From: Pararhodobacter zhoushanensis | GTDB lineage: Bacteria > Pseudomonadota > Alphaproteobacteria > Rhodobacterales > Rhodobacteraceae | Assembly: GCF_003990445.1 (NCBI RefSeq) | Contig: NZ_REEZ01000002.1 | Coordinates: 313,121 to 377,120 of the forward strand | Direction of reading: 5' to 3' | Length of the DNA stretch: 64,000 nt | Part shown: positions 1-9,622 of the stretch, in pieces | How positions within the stretch are numbered: position 1 is the first letter of the stretch | How the letters are laid out: the number at the start of each line of letters is the position of its first letter | Translations under genes and position numbers: made by a program | The notes under the pieces: model-generated | Databases searched by the model: none | Told to the model about the DNA's origin: nothing | What the model saw: the letters and a program-made list of their open reading frames with translations, nothing else

Positions 1-297
1 TCCGACAACCGTTTCTTCGACGTTCTGCCCAAGGGCGTGAGCAAGGGCCCGTCGCTGCTGCGCCTGCTGACCTATCTTGAAATCGACACCCGCCGCTGTC
101 TGGTTGCGGGCGATACGCTCAACGATCTGTCGATGCTGTCGCTGGGCCTTCCGGCCGTTGCGGTGGGGAATTCCGAGCAGGGCCTTTTGGACAAGCTGGC
201 CGGTCTGGACCATGTCCATATCGCTGAAGCTCATGGCGCAGGGGGCATCGCAGAAGCCATCATCGCCAAGAATTTCATCACCCAAACCGCAGCATAG
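1..297 (+). CDS. HAD-family sugar-phosphate phosphatase, C-terminal part (probable glucosylglycerol-phosphate phosphatase)
   Basis: The 5' end lies outside the window; the open frame runs from base 1 to the TAG at 295-297 and gives about 98 residues. The visible part has the two C-terminal HAD signatures: a conserved lysine in KGVSKG and motif IV GDTLNDLSML, whose acidic residues hold Mg2+. This is typical of the IIB subclass that removes phosphate from sugar phosphates. The gene is directly followed, nine bases later, by ggpS, with its stop codon inside the ribosome binding site of ggpS. The inferred role is therefore hydrolysis of 2-O-glucosylglycerol 3-phosphate to the osmolyte glucosylglycerol. 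Trehalose-phosphatase-like or other sugar specificity cannot be excluded from this fragment. Confidence 0.75.
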   Translation, partial: SDNRFFDVLPKGVSKGPSLLRLLTYLEIDTRRCLVAGDTLNDLSMLSLGLPAVAVGNSEQGLLDKLAGLDHVHIAEAHGAGGIAEAIIAKNFITQTAA

Positions 298-306
298 GAG
301 GTCATC

Positions 307-1818
307 ATGCCGTCTGATCTGGTCATCGTCTATCATCGACAACCCTATGAAGAGGTTGAAGTGGACGGCAAGATCGTCCTTCGCGAGAACAAAAGCCCCA
401 ATGGGATCGTGCCGACGCTGAAAAGCTTCTTCGGCGCGGTCGATCGCGGGTCCTGGGTGGCGTGGAAGCTGGCGGAAGACCCCGCCAACCCGGACTTCGA
501 GCCGGTGATCGAGATCACCGATGATTTCGGCACCTACTCGGTCACCCGGCTGCCGCTTTCCGCCGCACAGGTACGCGAATTCTACCACGTCACCTCGAAA
601 GAGGCGTTCTGGCCGATCCTGCACAGCTTCAAGGAAAAGTATAACTACGACCGGGTCGAATGGCCCAATTTCCGCGAAGTGAACTGGGCCTTTGCCGAAG
701 CCGCCGCGCGCGAAGCGGCGCATGGCGCGCTGGTCTGGGTGCATGACTACAACCTGTGGCTGGTGCCGGGCTATCTGCGCAAACTGCGCCCCGATGTGCG
801 CATCGCCTTTTTCCACCACACGCCCTTCCCGGCGGCGGATATGTTCAACGTGCTGCCCTGGCGGCGCGAGATCGTCGAAAGCCTGCTGGCCTGCGACGAT
901 GTCGGTTTCCACATCCCTCGGTACGCCGAGAATTTCGCCTCGGTCGCGCGCAGCCTATGCGACGTTGTGGTCGCGGCCCGCGCGCCAGTGCCGCCGCATC
1001 TCTATTCCGACGGCACTGCGCTGTCCGAACGGGGCGTGCCCAAGGCGCTCAGCTATGAGGGCCGTCAGGTCACGCTGAGCGTGACGCCGGTTGGCGTGGA
1101 TGTCGGCTTCATCGAAGACCGCGCGCGCCGGCCCGAGACCGACGCCCGCGTCAAGGAAATCCGCGAGGATCTGGGCGAGGCACAGTTGATCCTGTCGGTG
1201 GGCCGCACGGATTACACCAAGGGCGGCGTCGAACAGCTGGCCAGCTTTGGCCGCCTGCTCGAAGCGCATCCCGAGCTGCACGGCAAGGTTCGCCTCATGC
1301 ATGTTTCGGTCAGTGCCAACAAGAACATGACGATCTACTCGGACATTCAGGGCGAGATTGAACAGGCTGCAGGCCAGATCAACGGGCGGTATGGCCGTCT
1401 GGACTGGCAGCCTGTCGCGCTGATCTCGCAAGCGATTCCGTTCGAGGAACTGGTGTCGTATTACCGCGCCGCCGATGTGGCATGGATCACCCCGCTGGCC
1501 GATGGCATGAACCTTGTGTGCAAGGAATTTGTCGCCGCGCGGACCGATGACGACGGGGTTCTGGTGCTGTCGGAATTCGCGGGGGCAGCGGTCGAGCTGC
1601 ATCAGGCGGTGATCACCAACCCGTTCTCGAACCGCTCGATGGACACGGCGATCCTGCACGCGCTGACCATGCCCGCCGAAGAGCGCGTGTCGCGCATGCG
1701 CCAGTTGCGCGAAACGGTGCGCACCTATGACGTCAAGGCTTGGGGCAACGCCGTGCGCGACAGCCATGACCACGCCGGGGGCGCTTCGGTCCGTTCGGTG
1801 CCGCAAACCGCCGCGTAA
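307..1818 (+). CDS. ggpS: Glucosylglycerol-phosphate synthase, GT20 family
   Basis: The 503-residue protein belongs to the GT20 retaining glycosyltransferases, related to trehalose-6-phosphate synthase. It has the features of the GgpS branch: an N-terminus [13 protein letters not shown], the segment [28 protein letters not shown], and the central HHTPFP and WVHDYNLWL blocks. It is expected to transfer glucose from ADP-glucose to glycerol 3-phosphate, making glucosylglycerol phosphate, a compatible solute precursor used in salt stress. AGGAGG at 296-301 stands six bases before the ATG, so the start is well supported. The gene follows a HAD phosphatase that would do the second step, and a strong hairpin follows its stop. 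Trehalose-phosphate synthase is the alternative, but the N-terminal block favours GgpS. Confidence 0.9.
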   Translation: MPSDLVIVYHRQPYEEVEVDGKIVLRENKSPNGIVPTLKSFFGAVDRGSWVAWKLAEDPANPDFEPVIEITDDFGTYSVTRLPLSAAQVREFYHVTSKEAFWPILHSFKEKYNYDRVEWPNFREVNWAFAEAAAREAAHGALVWVHDYNLWLVPGYLRKLRPDVRIAFFHHTPFPAADMFNVLPWRREIVESLLACDDVGFHIPRYAENFASVARSLCDVVVAARAPVPPHLYSDGTALSERGVPKALSYEGRQVTLSVTPVGVDVGFIEDRARRPETDARVKEIREDLGEAQLILSVGRTDYTKGGVEQLASFGRLLEAHPELHGKVRLMHVSVSANKNMTIYSDIQGEIEQAAGQINGRYGRLDWQPVALISQAIPFEELVSYYRAADVAWITPLADGMNLVCKEFVAARTDDDGVLVLSEFAGAAVELHQAVITNPFSNRSMDTAILHALTMPAEERVSRMRQLRETVRTYDVKAWGNAVRDSHDHAGGASVRSVPQTAA

Positions 1819-1824
1819 AAGCCG

Positions 1825-1855
1825 GGGGCGTTCGGATATTTGCTCCGAACGCCCC
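1825..1855. terminator. Bidirectional terminator between ggpS and the alpha-glucosidase gene
   Basis: A perfect 12-bp inverted repeat, GGGGCGTTCGGA at 1825-1836 and its complement at 1844-1855, encloses a 7-base loop. CTTTT follows on the + strand and the other side carries AAAA, so a short T-run exists in both directions. It sits between two convergent genes that end at 1818 and 1864. Confidence 0.85.
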
Positions 1856-1863
1856 GCTTTTCT

Positions 1864-3519
1864 TCAGTCCTTCTTAAGCGCGTACAGCACCTGCCACGGC
1901 TCCAGCGTCCGCTCGGGGCCCAGCAGCGTTGCGCGGAATGGCGCGCTGTCGTCGGCCTGCCACCGGCCCGGCGGCAGGCTGATCGCCTGCGGCTCGTCGC
2001 TGAGCGCAAAGGCGCAAAACAGCGTTTCATTCTCTGACCGGCGGATAAAACTGAGCATCTCGGGCCGTCGCTCGATCACCTCGAACGAGCCGGTGCGCAG
2101 CGCTTCGCGGCTTTGGCGATAGGCAATCATCTTGCGATAGAACCGCAGCATGCTGTCCCAGTCGTCGGTCTGCCGGGCAACTGCATGTTCCAGATGATCG
2201 ACCGGCAGCGGCAACCATGGTTTTGCCGTCGAGAAACCACCGTTCACCCCGTCATGCACCCACGGGATCGGCGTGCGGCAGCCGTCGCGCCCGTGGTACT
2301 TGGGCCAGAAGCGGATGCCGTAGGGGTCTTGCAGTTCCTCGAAGGGAACGTAGGCCTCACTCAGCCCCAGCTCCTCGCCCTGATAGAGACACACGCTGCC
2401 CCGCAGGCTGAGGAGCAGCGCGGCGAAGGTGCGGATGGCGGGCTTGGGCAGCTCCCAGCGCGAGATGTGGCGCATCACGTCATGGTTGGAAAAAGCCCAG
2501 CAGGCCCAGCTTTCCGGCCCCAGTTCGCCGAACGTGTCCAGCACATCCGCCACCCGGTCGCCGGTCGGGTAGGTGCCCGACAGAAAGGCGAAGTCATAGC
2601 ACATATGCAACATATCGTCACCGGACGTATACTGCGACTGGATCGCCAGTCCGCGCTGCGCATCCGACACTTCGCCGACGCTGGTGGTCGCCGGATATTC
2701 ATCCAGAACCGCCCGCAACCGCTTGAGAAACGCCAGATTCTCGGGCCGGTTCTTGTCGTAGAGGTGGTCTTGCCAGTTGTAGGGATTGACGCTGGGCGTC
2801 AGGATCTCGTTGCGCTCGCCAATTGGCAAAACCGGATTATTGCGCAATTCGGGATCGTGGAAATACAGGTTCACCGTATCCAGCCGGAAACCGTCAACCC
2901 CACGATCCAGCCAGAAACGCACGATGTTCAGAAGTTCGTCCTGAACATCGGGATTGTGCAAGTTCAGATCGGGCTGTTCGACAAGGAAATTGTGCAGATA
3001 ATATTGCTGCCGTTCGGTCGACCACTCCCACGCCGGGCCGCCAAAGATCGACAGCCAGTTGTTCGGCTGCGTCCCGTCGGGCTTGGCATCGGCCCAGACG
3101 TACCAGTCTGACTTGGCGTTATCCTGGCCAGAGCGGCTTTCGCGGAACCACGCGTGTTGTTCCGACGTATGGCTGAGCACGAGGTCGATCAGCACCTTCA
3201 GCCCCAGCTGATGCGCCCGCTCGATCAGCGCGTCGAAATCGCCCAGCGTGCCGAAAATCTGGTCCACATCGCGGTAATCACTGACGTCATAGCCGAAATC
3301 GACCATGGGCGAGCGAAAGAACGGGCTGATCCAGATCGCATCAACGCCCAGCTCGGCGATATGCGGCAGGCGCTGGATGATCCCGGCCAGATCGCCGATC
3401 CCGTCGCCATTGGAGTCCTGAAAACTGCGGGGGTAAATCTGGTAAATTACCGCGCCGCGCCACCAATCCCGGTCCTGAGCTTTCACAAGCCCGGCGGGTT
3501 CATTCATTTGTGTCAACAT
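1864..3519 (-). CDS. aglA: Alpha-glucosidase, GH13 family
   Basis: A 551-residue cytoplasmic glycoside hydrolase. The N-terminus DWWRGAVIYQIYPRSFQD is the standard opening of oligo-1,6-glucosidase and alpha-glucosidase type GH13 enzymes. Conserved regions follow in order: DLVLSHTS, the nucleophile in GFRLDTVN, the acid/base glutamate in GEVSD, and the transition-state aspartate in FSNHDV. Length and motifs are complete. It should hydrolyse alpha-glucosides such as maltose, sucrose or trehalulose, or possibly recycle glucosylglycerol given the neighbouring ggpS; that last point is inference. There is no signal peptide. The ATG at 3519 is used; a second in-frame ATG lies four codons further in. 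The symbol follows the rhizobial alpha-glucoside genes. Confidence 0.9.
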   Translation of the reverse strand: MLTQMNEPAGLVKAQDRDWWRGAVIYQIYPRSFQDSNGDGIGDLAGIIQRLPHIAELGVDAIWISPFFRSPMVDFGYDVSDYRDVDQIFGTLGDFDALIERAHQLGLKVLIDLVLSHTSEQHAWFRESRSGQDNAKSDWYVWADAKPDGTQPNNWLSIFGGPAWEWSTERQQYYLHNFLVEQPDLNLHNPDVQDELLNIVRFWLDRGVDGFRLDTVNLYFHDPELRNNPVLPIGERNEILTPSVNPYNWQDHLYDKNRPENLAFLKRLRAVLDEYPATTSVGEVSDAQRGLAIQSQYTSGDDMLHMCYDFAFLSGTYPTGDRVADVLDTFGELGPESWACWAFSNHDVMRHISRWELPKPAIRTFAALLLSLRGSVCLYQGEELGLSEAYVPFEELQDPYGIRFWPKYHGRDGCRTPIPWVHDGVNGGFSTAKPWLPLPVDHLEHAVARQTDDWDSMLRFYRKMIAYRQSREALRTGSFEVIERRPEMLSFIRRSENETLFCAFALSDEPQAISLPPGRWQADDSAPFRATLLGPERTLEPWQVLYALKKD

Positions 3520-3532
3520 GGGTCAAGTGTAG

Positions 3533-3565
3533 GGCCCGGTCGCCCAGATGCAAGGCGACCGGGCC
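3533..3565. terminator. Hairpin between dddL and the alpha-glucosidase gene
   Basis: A perfect 12-bp stem, GGCCCGGTCGCC at 3533-3544 with its complement at 3554-3565 and a 9-base loop, lies in the 99-bp gap between dddL and the downstream gene on the same strand. A second smaller hairpin (GTGCCGC at 3590-3596 with GCGGCAC at 3602-3608) sits directly after dddL. Neither has a good T-run, so they may stop or attenuate transcription from the acu operon. Confidence 0.5.
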
Positions 3566-3618
3566 GTTTAGCGCCGATGCAGTCCCGGAGTGCCGCCTTA
3601 TGCGGCACCCCTGCCCGC

Positions 3619-4302
3619 TCAGATCCCTTCGCTCATCCGCTGTTTGCGGCTGGCGCTCAGCTTCATGCCCGGCGCGCTGAGGCGTTCCTCAGGCCCGACC
3701 CAGGCATAGGCCAGCAGGCAGGGGTCCAGATCAGCGGTGGTGATGCGGTGCTCGTGATCCGGGCGGTTCAGGATCAGCGAGCCGGGCGCATGCACCGCCG
3801 TGTCATTCTCAGACCACGCCCCAGCGACCGAGATATAGCTTTCCTCGATCTCCTTATGGCTGTGCTGCGGATACGTCGTGCGGGGCGCAAAAAGCACGAA
3901 CCCCAGCACCAGCCGTTCCGAACGGACCGGACCACGCGGCCCCAGAACCTCGCAATAGGCGTATTTCTGGGCCAGCGCCTTGGGCACTTTCTCGTACCCG
4001 TATTCCCACGTCAGCAGCGGTGCGACCCGCGACAGCGCGCGGGCCATGCTGCCGACAACGCCCCGCTCGCCCAGATCCAGCGCGCGGGGCAAATGAGCGC
4101 TCACCGGCTTCACCTCAGGTGCGCGCAGGGTGATTGCGGGGTTCGCATCGATCACCATCGACAGCGTGTCGCGCACCCGCTTGCGATGCGCGCGGATCAG
4201 CCGACTGCCCCCGGCCGAGCCGTGCCGGTAGAGCGAGTCGAACTCGCGCAGCAGATAGAGCCATGAGGGGTGCTCGAACAGCCGGCTCTCGGTCTCGGAC
4301 AT
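3619..4302 (-). CDS. dddL: DMSP lyase, cupin type DddL
   Basis: The 227-residue protein matches the DddL family of dimethylsulfoniopropionate lyases. These cleave DMSP to dimethyl sulfide and acrylate. The cupin core is in the C-terminal half: YPQHSHKEIEESY gives the candidate metal ligands His147, His149, Glu153 and Tyr156 in the expected spacing, and His185 in PDHEHR would supply the last ligand. The N-terminal half is helical and has no signal peptide, so the enzyme is cytoplasmic. The gene is the third of acuR-acuI-dddL, the known order in Rhodobacter sphaeroides, and starts nine bases after the acuI stop. A GGGGTGAGCGAGC stretch just upstream of the ATG overlaps the acuI end, suggesting coupled translation. 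Confidence 0.93.
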   Translation of the reverse strand: MSETESRLFEHPSWLYLLREFDSLYRHGSAGGSRLIRAHRKRVRDTLSMVIDANPAITLRAPEVKPVSAHLPRALDLGERGVVGSMARALSRVAPLLTWEYGYEKVPKALAQKYAYCEVLGPRGPVRSERLVLGFVLFAPRTTYPQHSHKEIEESYISVAGAWSENDTAVHAPGSLILNRPDHEHRITTADLDPCLLAYAWVGPEERLSAPGMKLSASRKQRMSEGI

Positions 4303-4311
4303 GGCGCTCGC

Positions 4312-5304
4312 TCACCCCAGTTCGGGCGAGACGGGCACGATCACCCGGCCCCGCACTTGTCCGGCCAGGAATTTCGGCGCGGTGTCGATTACCTGATCGA
4401 AGGGCAGCTCGACGCAAAGCGCGTCCAGTTTGGCCAGATCCAGCTCCTTGGCCAGCAGGAGCCACGCCTCGCGTCGCCGCGCCGCCGGACACATGACGCT
4501 ATCGACACCCACCAAGGTGACGCCGCGCAGGATGAAGGGCGCGACCGAGGCGGGCAGATCCATCCCCGCCGCCAGACCGCAGGCCGCCACGGCACCGCCA
4601 TAGCGGGTCATCGACAAGAGGTTGGCCAGCACAGTGCTGCCCGCCACATCGACGCCACCGGCGAAACGCTCTTTGCCCAGCGCGCGGGGTTTGCCCGACA
4701 GCTCGGCCCGGTCCACGATGGTCTTGGCGCCGAGGTCTTTCAGGTAGTCTCCCTCGGATGCGCGCCCAGTGACCGCCGCCACGTCATAGCCGCGCGAGGC
4801 CAGCAGCGCCGTCGCGACCGAGCCAACACCCCCGGCAGCGCCGGTCACGGCGATCTCGCCTTGGTCCGGCGTGATGCCCTGCTGCGCCAGCGCCATCACA
4901 CACAGCATCGCCGTATAGCCCGCCGTGCCGATCCCCATCGCTTGGCGCAGGGAAATCCCCTTGGGCAGCGGCACCAGCCAGTCGCCCTTGACCCGCGCCA
5001 CTTTGCCCAAGCCGCCCCAATGCGTCTCGCCCACACCCCAGCCGTTCAGGATGACCGCGTCGCCGGGGGCGTAGTCGGGGTGGCTGCTCTCACGCACGAT
5101 GCCGGAAAAGTCGATGCCCGGCACCATCGGGAAGCGGCGCACCACCGGGGCCGCGCCAGTGATCGCCAGCGCGTCCTTGTAGTTCAACGTCGAATAGGCG
5201 ACGTCGATGAGCACGTCGCCCTCGGGCAGATCGCCCTCGGACACGGTGGTTTGCGACACGGTTTGCGCGTCGCCGGTTTTGTCGATCAGGATGGCGTCGA
5301 ACAT
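4312..5304 (-). CDS. acuI: Acryloyl-CoA reductase (NADPH)
   Basis: This 330-residue protein is a zinc-independent medium-chain dehydrogenase/reductase of the AcuI/YhdH type. It has the AcuI-like N-terminus [25 protein letters not shown] and a Rossmann-fold dinucleotide site, [12 protein letters not shown]. It reduces acryloyl-CoA to propionyl-CoA, removing the toxic acrylate-derived intermediate made after DMSP cleavage. The start codon overlaps the end of acuR by 19 bp and dddL follows after nine bases, so the three genes form one transcription unit. Context and sequence agree; a generic quinone oxidoreductase role is unlikely. Confidence 0.93.
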   Translation of the reverse strand: MFDAILIDKTGDAQTVSQTTVSEGDLPEGDVLIDVAYSTLNYKDALAITGAAPVVRRFPMVPGIDFSGIVRESSHPDYAPGDAVILNGWGVGETHWGGLGKVARVKGDWLVPLPKGISLRQAMGIGTAGYTAMLCVMALAQQGITPDQGEIAVTGAAGGVGSVATALLASRGYDVAAVTGRASEGDYLKDLGAKTIVDRAELSGKPRALGKERFAGGVDVAGSTVLANLLSMTRYGGAVAACGLAAGMDLPASVAPFILRGVTLVGVDSVMCPAARRREAWLLLAKELDLAKLDALCVELPFDQVIDTAPKFLAGQVRGRVIVPVSPELG

Positions 5305-5954
5305 GAGGGCCTCTCGGTTGCGATAAGATCAAAGAAGGTGTCGGCGAAGTGGTGCAGCGGGTCCGGCCTGCGTTCCAGCTTGGCGCGCAGCACGGCCCCC
5401 TCCCACCCGGTCCAGAACAGGGCGGCGAGCGCGTCGGGGTTCATGGCGGGTTTCAGCGCGCCCGCGTCTTCAGCTGCGCGCAGGCAGGTGGCGGTGCGCG
5501 CCTGCCAGTCAGCCAGCACCTCGATCAGCCGGGCGCGGAACTCTTCGGGCAGCGCGCCCATTTCCTGCCCCAGATTGCCGATCAGGCAGCCACGCGTGAA
5601 GCCGTGCCGGGCCATGCCCGCCTCGGCGTCCTTGGTAAAGCGGCGAAGACGGTCCAACGGGGGCACGCCGGTGTCGTCCAGCGCGCGGGTCAGTATGGCG
5701 ACGAAATAGAGGTGATACGCCTCGATCAACGCAGCGCCGAAGGCGGCCTTTGAGCCGAAGTGATGGTAAAAGCTGCCCTTGGGCACGCCAGCGTTTGCAA
5801 GGATCTCGTCCACCCCCGTCGCAGCATAACCGCGTTCGGTCAGATGGATCATCCCGGTGCGCAAAAGCCGCGCCCGCGTGTCCGAGGTCGCCGGATCGGC
5901 CTTGGGCCGGCCCCGGCGTTTGGGTTCAGGAGTGGGGGCGTGATTTGCCGTCAT
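5286..5954 (-). CDS. acuR: TetR-family repressor of the DMSP/acrylate operon
   Basis: The 222-residue TetR-type regulator has a basic N-terminal arm ([10 protein letters not shown]), a helix-turn-helix around residues 45-70 ([20 protein letters not shown]), and an effector domain with the AcuR-like stretch [23 protein letters not shown]. In characterised relatives AcuR represses acuR-acuI-dddL and is released by acrylate or acryloyl-CoA. No ribosome binding site is visible upstream: the region between the operator and the ATG is only five bases long. With the consensus promoter immediately upstream, the mRNA is predicted to be leaderless. The next in-frame ATG would cut into the helix-turn-helix domain, so the ATG at 5954 is kept. 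Confidence 0.93.
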   Translation of the reverse strand: MTANHAPTPEPKRRGRPKADPATSDTRARLLRTGMIHLTERGYAATGVDEILANAGVPKGSFYHHFGSKAAFGAALIEAYHLYFVAILTRALDDTGVPPLDRLRRFTKDAEAGMARHGFTRGCLIGNLGQEMGALPEEFRARLIEVLADWQARTATCLRAAEDAGALKPAMNPDALAALFWTGWEGAVLRAKLERRPDPLHHFADTFFDLIATERPSCSTPS

Positions 5955-5959
5955 GCGGC

Positions 5960-5990
5960 ATTAATAGACCAAACCGTCCATTAATGTCAA
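5960..5990 (-). promoter_or_regulatory. acu operon promoter with overlapping AcuR operator
   Basis: Read on the minus strand, TTGACA (5990-5985) and TATTAA (5966-5961) are separated by 18 bp, a near-consensus sigma-70 promoter whose start point would fall at or beside the A of the acuR ATG (5954). An inverted repeat lies across the spacer and the -10: ATTAATAGAC at 5960-5969 and GTCCATTAAT at 5976-5985, nine of ten positions matching, with a 6-bp centre. This is the size expected for a TetR-family site and would block polymerase when bound. Binding by AcuR is inferred from position. Confidence 0.75.
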
Positions 5991-6001
5991 AGCCTGTATT
6001 T

Positions 6002-6700
6002 TCAGGCGGCCACACCAAACATCAGCCCCACGCCCGCCGTCGCCGCCATCGCCAGCGCCCCCCAGAAAGTCACGCGGATCGCGCCCTTGACCACCCCTGC
6101 GCCACCGGCCGAAGCGCCAAGCCCGCCCAGCACCGACAGCGCGATCAGCGTGGTAACAGCAACGACCGCGCTGATCAGCGTGGCGGGGGCGAGCAGCGCG
6201 ATGACCACCGGGATCACCGCCCCGACGGCAAAGGTCACCGCCGACACCAGCGCCGCCTGAATGGGCCGCGCAGTCACCGTCTCGGAGATCCCCAGCTCGT
6301 CGCGGGCATGCGTGCCCAGCGCGTCTTTTTCGGTCAGCTGCACCGCCACCTGCCGTGCCAGCCCCTGATCCAGCCCGCGCGCGACGTAGATCTGGGTCAA
6401 CTCGTCCAGCTCAGCCTCGGGCGTTTCGGCCAGTTCCTTGGTTTCGCGCGCCAGATCGGCCTGTTCGGCGTCGGTTTGCGAACTGACCGAGACATACTCG
6501 CCCGCCGCCATCGACATCGCGCCCGCAACCAGACCGGCAAGCCCGGCGATCAGGATCTCGGGCCGTCCTGACCCGGCCGCCGCAACCCCGACCACCAGAC
6601 TGGCGGTCGAGACGAGGCCGTCATTCGCCCCCAGAACAGCGGCGCGCAGCCAGCCGATACGGTGCACCCGGTGGGTTTCGGCATGGAACGATCTGCGCAT
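6002..6700 (-). CDS. VIT1/CCC1 family membrane protein, putative Fe/Mn transporter
   Basis: A 232-residue membrane protein. The first segment, GWLRAAVLGANDGLVSTASLVVGVAAA, followed by GLAGLVAGAMSMAAGEYVSVSSQTD, is the characteristic opening of the VIT1/CCC1 family. A cytoplasmic acidic helical stretch (residues about 80-130, rich in Glu and Asp) and three further hydrophobic segments (from about residue 143) complete the five-segment pattern. Family members export or sequester iron and manganese. The gene is downstream of, and in the same direction as, the ABC transporter at 6834-10726, and ends 12 bases before the acu promoter. No specific regulator is evident. Confidence 0.85.
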   Translation of the reverse strand: MRRSFHAETHRVHRIGWLRAAVLGANDGLVSTASLVVGVAAAGSGRPEILIAGLAGLVAGAMSMAAGEYVSVSSQTDAEQADLARETKELAETPEAELDELTQIYVARGLDQGLARQVAVQLTEKDALGTHARDELGISETVTARPIQAALVSAVTFAVGAVIPVVIALLAPATLISAVVAVTTLIALSVLGGLGASAGGAGVVKGAIRVTFWGALAMAATAGVGLMFGVAA

Positions 6701-6833
6701 GGGATGGGGCCTTTCGGGCTGTGCGTGTGATCAACAGCCGCCAGATCGACGCGCTCGGATCACGCGAGCCCGCCAAGCCTGTCACCTTTCGGAACGCGCG
6801 GCAATCGGTGAACCTCGCTTGATGCAAGCTCCC

Positions 6834-7909
<1,076 letters not shown>

Positions 7910-7910
<1 letters not shown>

Positions 7911-8692
7911 CAGCGTGCCAGTCTGTTATGTTTCGAAAAGCGGGTGACCAGCTGGATCAACCCCATGCAGGCCCAGGTGATGCCAAAGGCGATCACCGCC
8001 AAAGCGGCGGGTTCATAGGCGCGGTTGGCACCCAACAGCTGCATGAACGGCCCAAAGGCGGGACGGTCCAGAAGTGCTGCCATGGTGAACTCACCGATCA
8101 CGATGGCGAAGGTCAGGAAGGCCCCCGACAGCACCGCACCCAGCACGTTGGGCAGGATCACCCGGGCGATGATCGTCACCCAGCCTGCGCCCAGCGATTG
8201 CGCGGCTTCGGTCAGGGTGGCAACGTCGATGGTGCGCAGCCCGGTGTCCACGGCGCGGTACATATAAGGCAGCGCCAGCACGGTATAGCCGAACATCAGC
8301 AGGATATTGGTGCCCAGCGCCGTGCCCGTCAGCGGCAGCCAGCTGGAGGTGTTGTAGAGCCGGATATAGCCGAACACGACGACGATGGAGGGGATGACCA
8401 GCGGCAACAGCGTGATGAACTCGACCCACGGGCGCAGCCACGGCATCTTGAGCCGCACCCAGAACGCGGTTGGCACCACCAGCAGCACGCCAAAGGCAAT
8501 CGTCACCAGCGCCATGATCACCGAATAGGAAAACGTCGCCTGAAACTGAGGGTTGTTGATCACCGCCGTATAGGCGTCCAGCGAATACTCGCCGCGCCGC
8601 ATTTTCAGCGAGAATTCGGTCATGCCATAGAGCGGCATCAGGAAGAACAGAACGCCGAAAAGCAGCGCGCCCCAGGACCAGAGCTTGGTCAT
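7910..8692 (-). CDS. ABC transporter permease (second)
   Basis: A 260-residue inner-membrane permease with about six membrane segments and a binding-protein-dependent transport motif around TLTEAAQSLGAGWVTIIARVILP (EAA loop), which contacts the ATPase. Its ATG at 8692 overlaps the stop of the first permease in an ATGA junction, so this start is preferred to one three codons upstream. It would form a heterodimeric channel with the product of 8689-9558. Confidence 0.9.
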
Positions 8693-9558
8693 TTCAGCCA
8701 CCTTTCCGAGCGAGCGCGCAGCACGATGTAGAGTGCATTGGCAAGGCCGGTGATGACGATCATCCCAAAGGCCAGCGCGTAGCCAAGGTTGGGCGAGCCC
8801 AGCACGTCACCCCGGATCTGCGCATAGAGCAGGATCGGCGCGATGTTCAGCGAGGGGCCGGTGAGCGCGATCGCCGTGGCCACGGCGCCGAACGCATTGG
8901 CAAAGAGCAGCGCCATCGTGCCCAAGATTGACGGAAACAGGATCGGGAACGCCACCATGCGCCAATATTGCAACCCGGTTGCGCCCAGAATCGCCGCAGC
9001 TTCGCGCCATTCGCGTTTCAACCCGTCCAGCGCGGGGGTGATGATCAGGATCATCAGCGGGATCTGGAAGAACAGGTAGGTGATCACCAGACCCAAGGTC
9101 GAGAGCAGATTAAAGCCCATCAGACGCAGGTTGATGCCGAACTCGCTGCGCAGGTACAGCGTGATGATCCCGGCCGGTCCGATCGTGGCGATAAAGGCAA
9201 AGGCCAGCGGCACCCCGGCAAAGTTCGACGCGACGCCCGAGAAGGTCATCATCGGGTTGCGGACCGAGCGTGGCAGGCCCCCGACGGTCAGTGCCGCGGC
9301 GATGGCAAAGCCCACGACACAGCCGATCAGCGCCGACCAGAAGCTGATCTTGATCGACACCCAATAGGCCGACAGGATCGTCGGCGTGTTAAGCGCGAGG
9401 ATATTATCGAAGGTGAAACCACCCTCAGGGGTGCGGAAGGCGCCGACGACGATATAGGCGGTGGGCAGCAGCAGAAAGAGACCCACGAACACGAAGAACG
9501 GAGCCACGCCCAGCCATGTCAGCGGCAAGGGACGGCGTGCAGGGCGCGAGGCGGGCAT
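8689..9558 (-). CDS. ABC transporter permease (first)
   Basis: A 289-residue permease. The chosen ATG at 9558 (MPASRPARRPLPLTWLG) has AAGGA five bases upstream; a longer frame to 9675 would run into the preceding gene and has no signal. The first membrane segment is followed by about five more, and the EAA loop is near REAAAILGATGLQYWRMVAFPIL. It pairs with the coupled second permease. The sequence type fits iron, spermidine or phosphonate importers; the ligand cannot be named from the permease. Confidence 0.9.
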   Translation of the reverse strand: MPASRPARRPLPLTWLGVAPFFVFVGLFLLLPTAYIVVGAFRTPEGGFTFDNILALNTPTILSAYWVSIKISFWSALIGCVVGFAIAAALTVGGLPRSVRNPMMTFSGVASNFAGVPLAFAFIATIGPAGIITLYLRSEFGINLRLMGFNLLSTLGLVITYLFFQIPLMILIITPALDGLKREWREAAAILGATGLQYWRMVAFPILFPSILGTMALLFANAFGAVATAIALTGPSLNIAPILLYAQIRGDVLGSPNLGYALAFGMIVITGLANALYIVLRARSERWLK

Positions 9559-9622
9559 CGGCGATCCTTGGTAGCGAAAGAGGGACCCGCCAGTGGCGGC
9601 AGGCCCCGTTCGTATGCGTCGA

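Noticed and set aside
4270-5709. Long open frame on the + strand (479 codons)
   Set aside because: It is antisense to acuI and acuR, rich in Arg, Gln and His as is usual for shadow frames in GC-rich DNA, with no domain.
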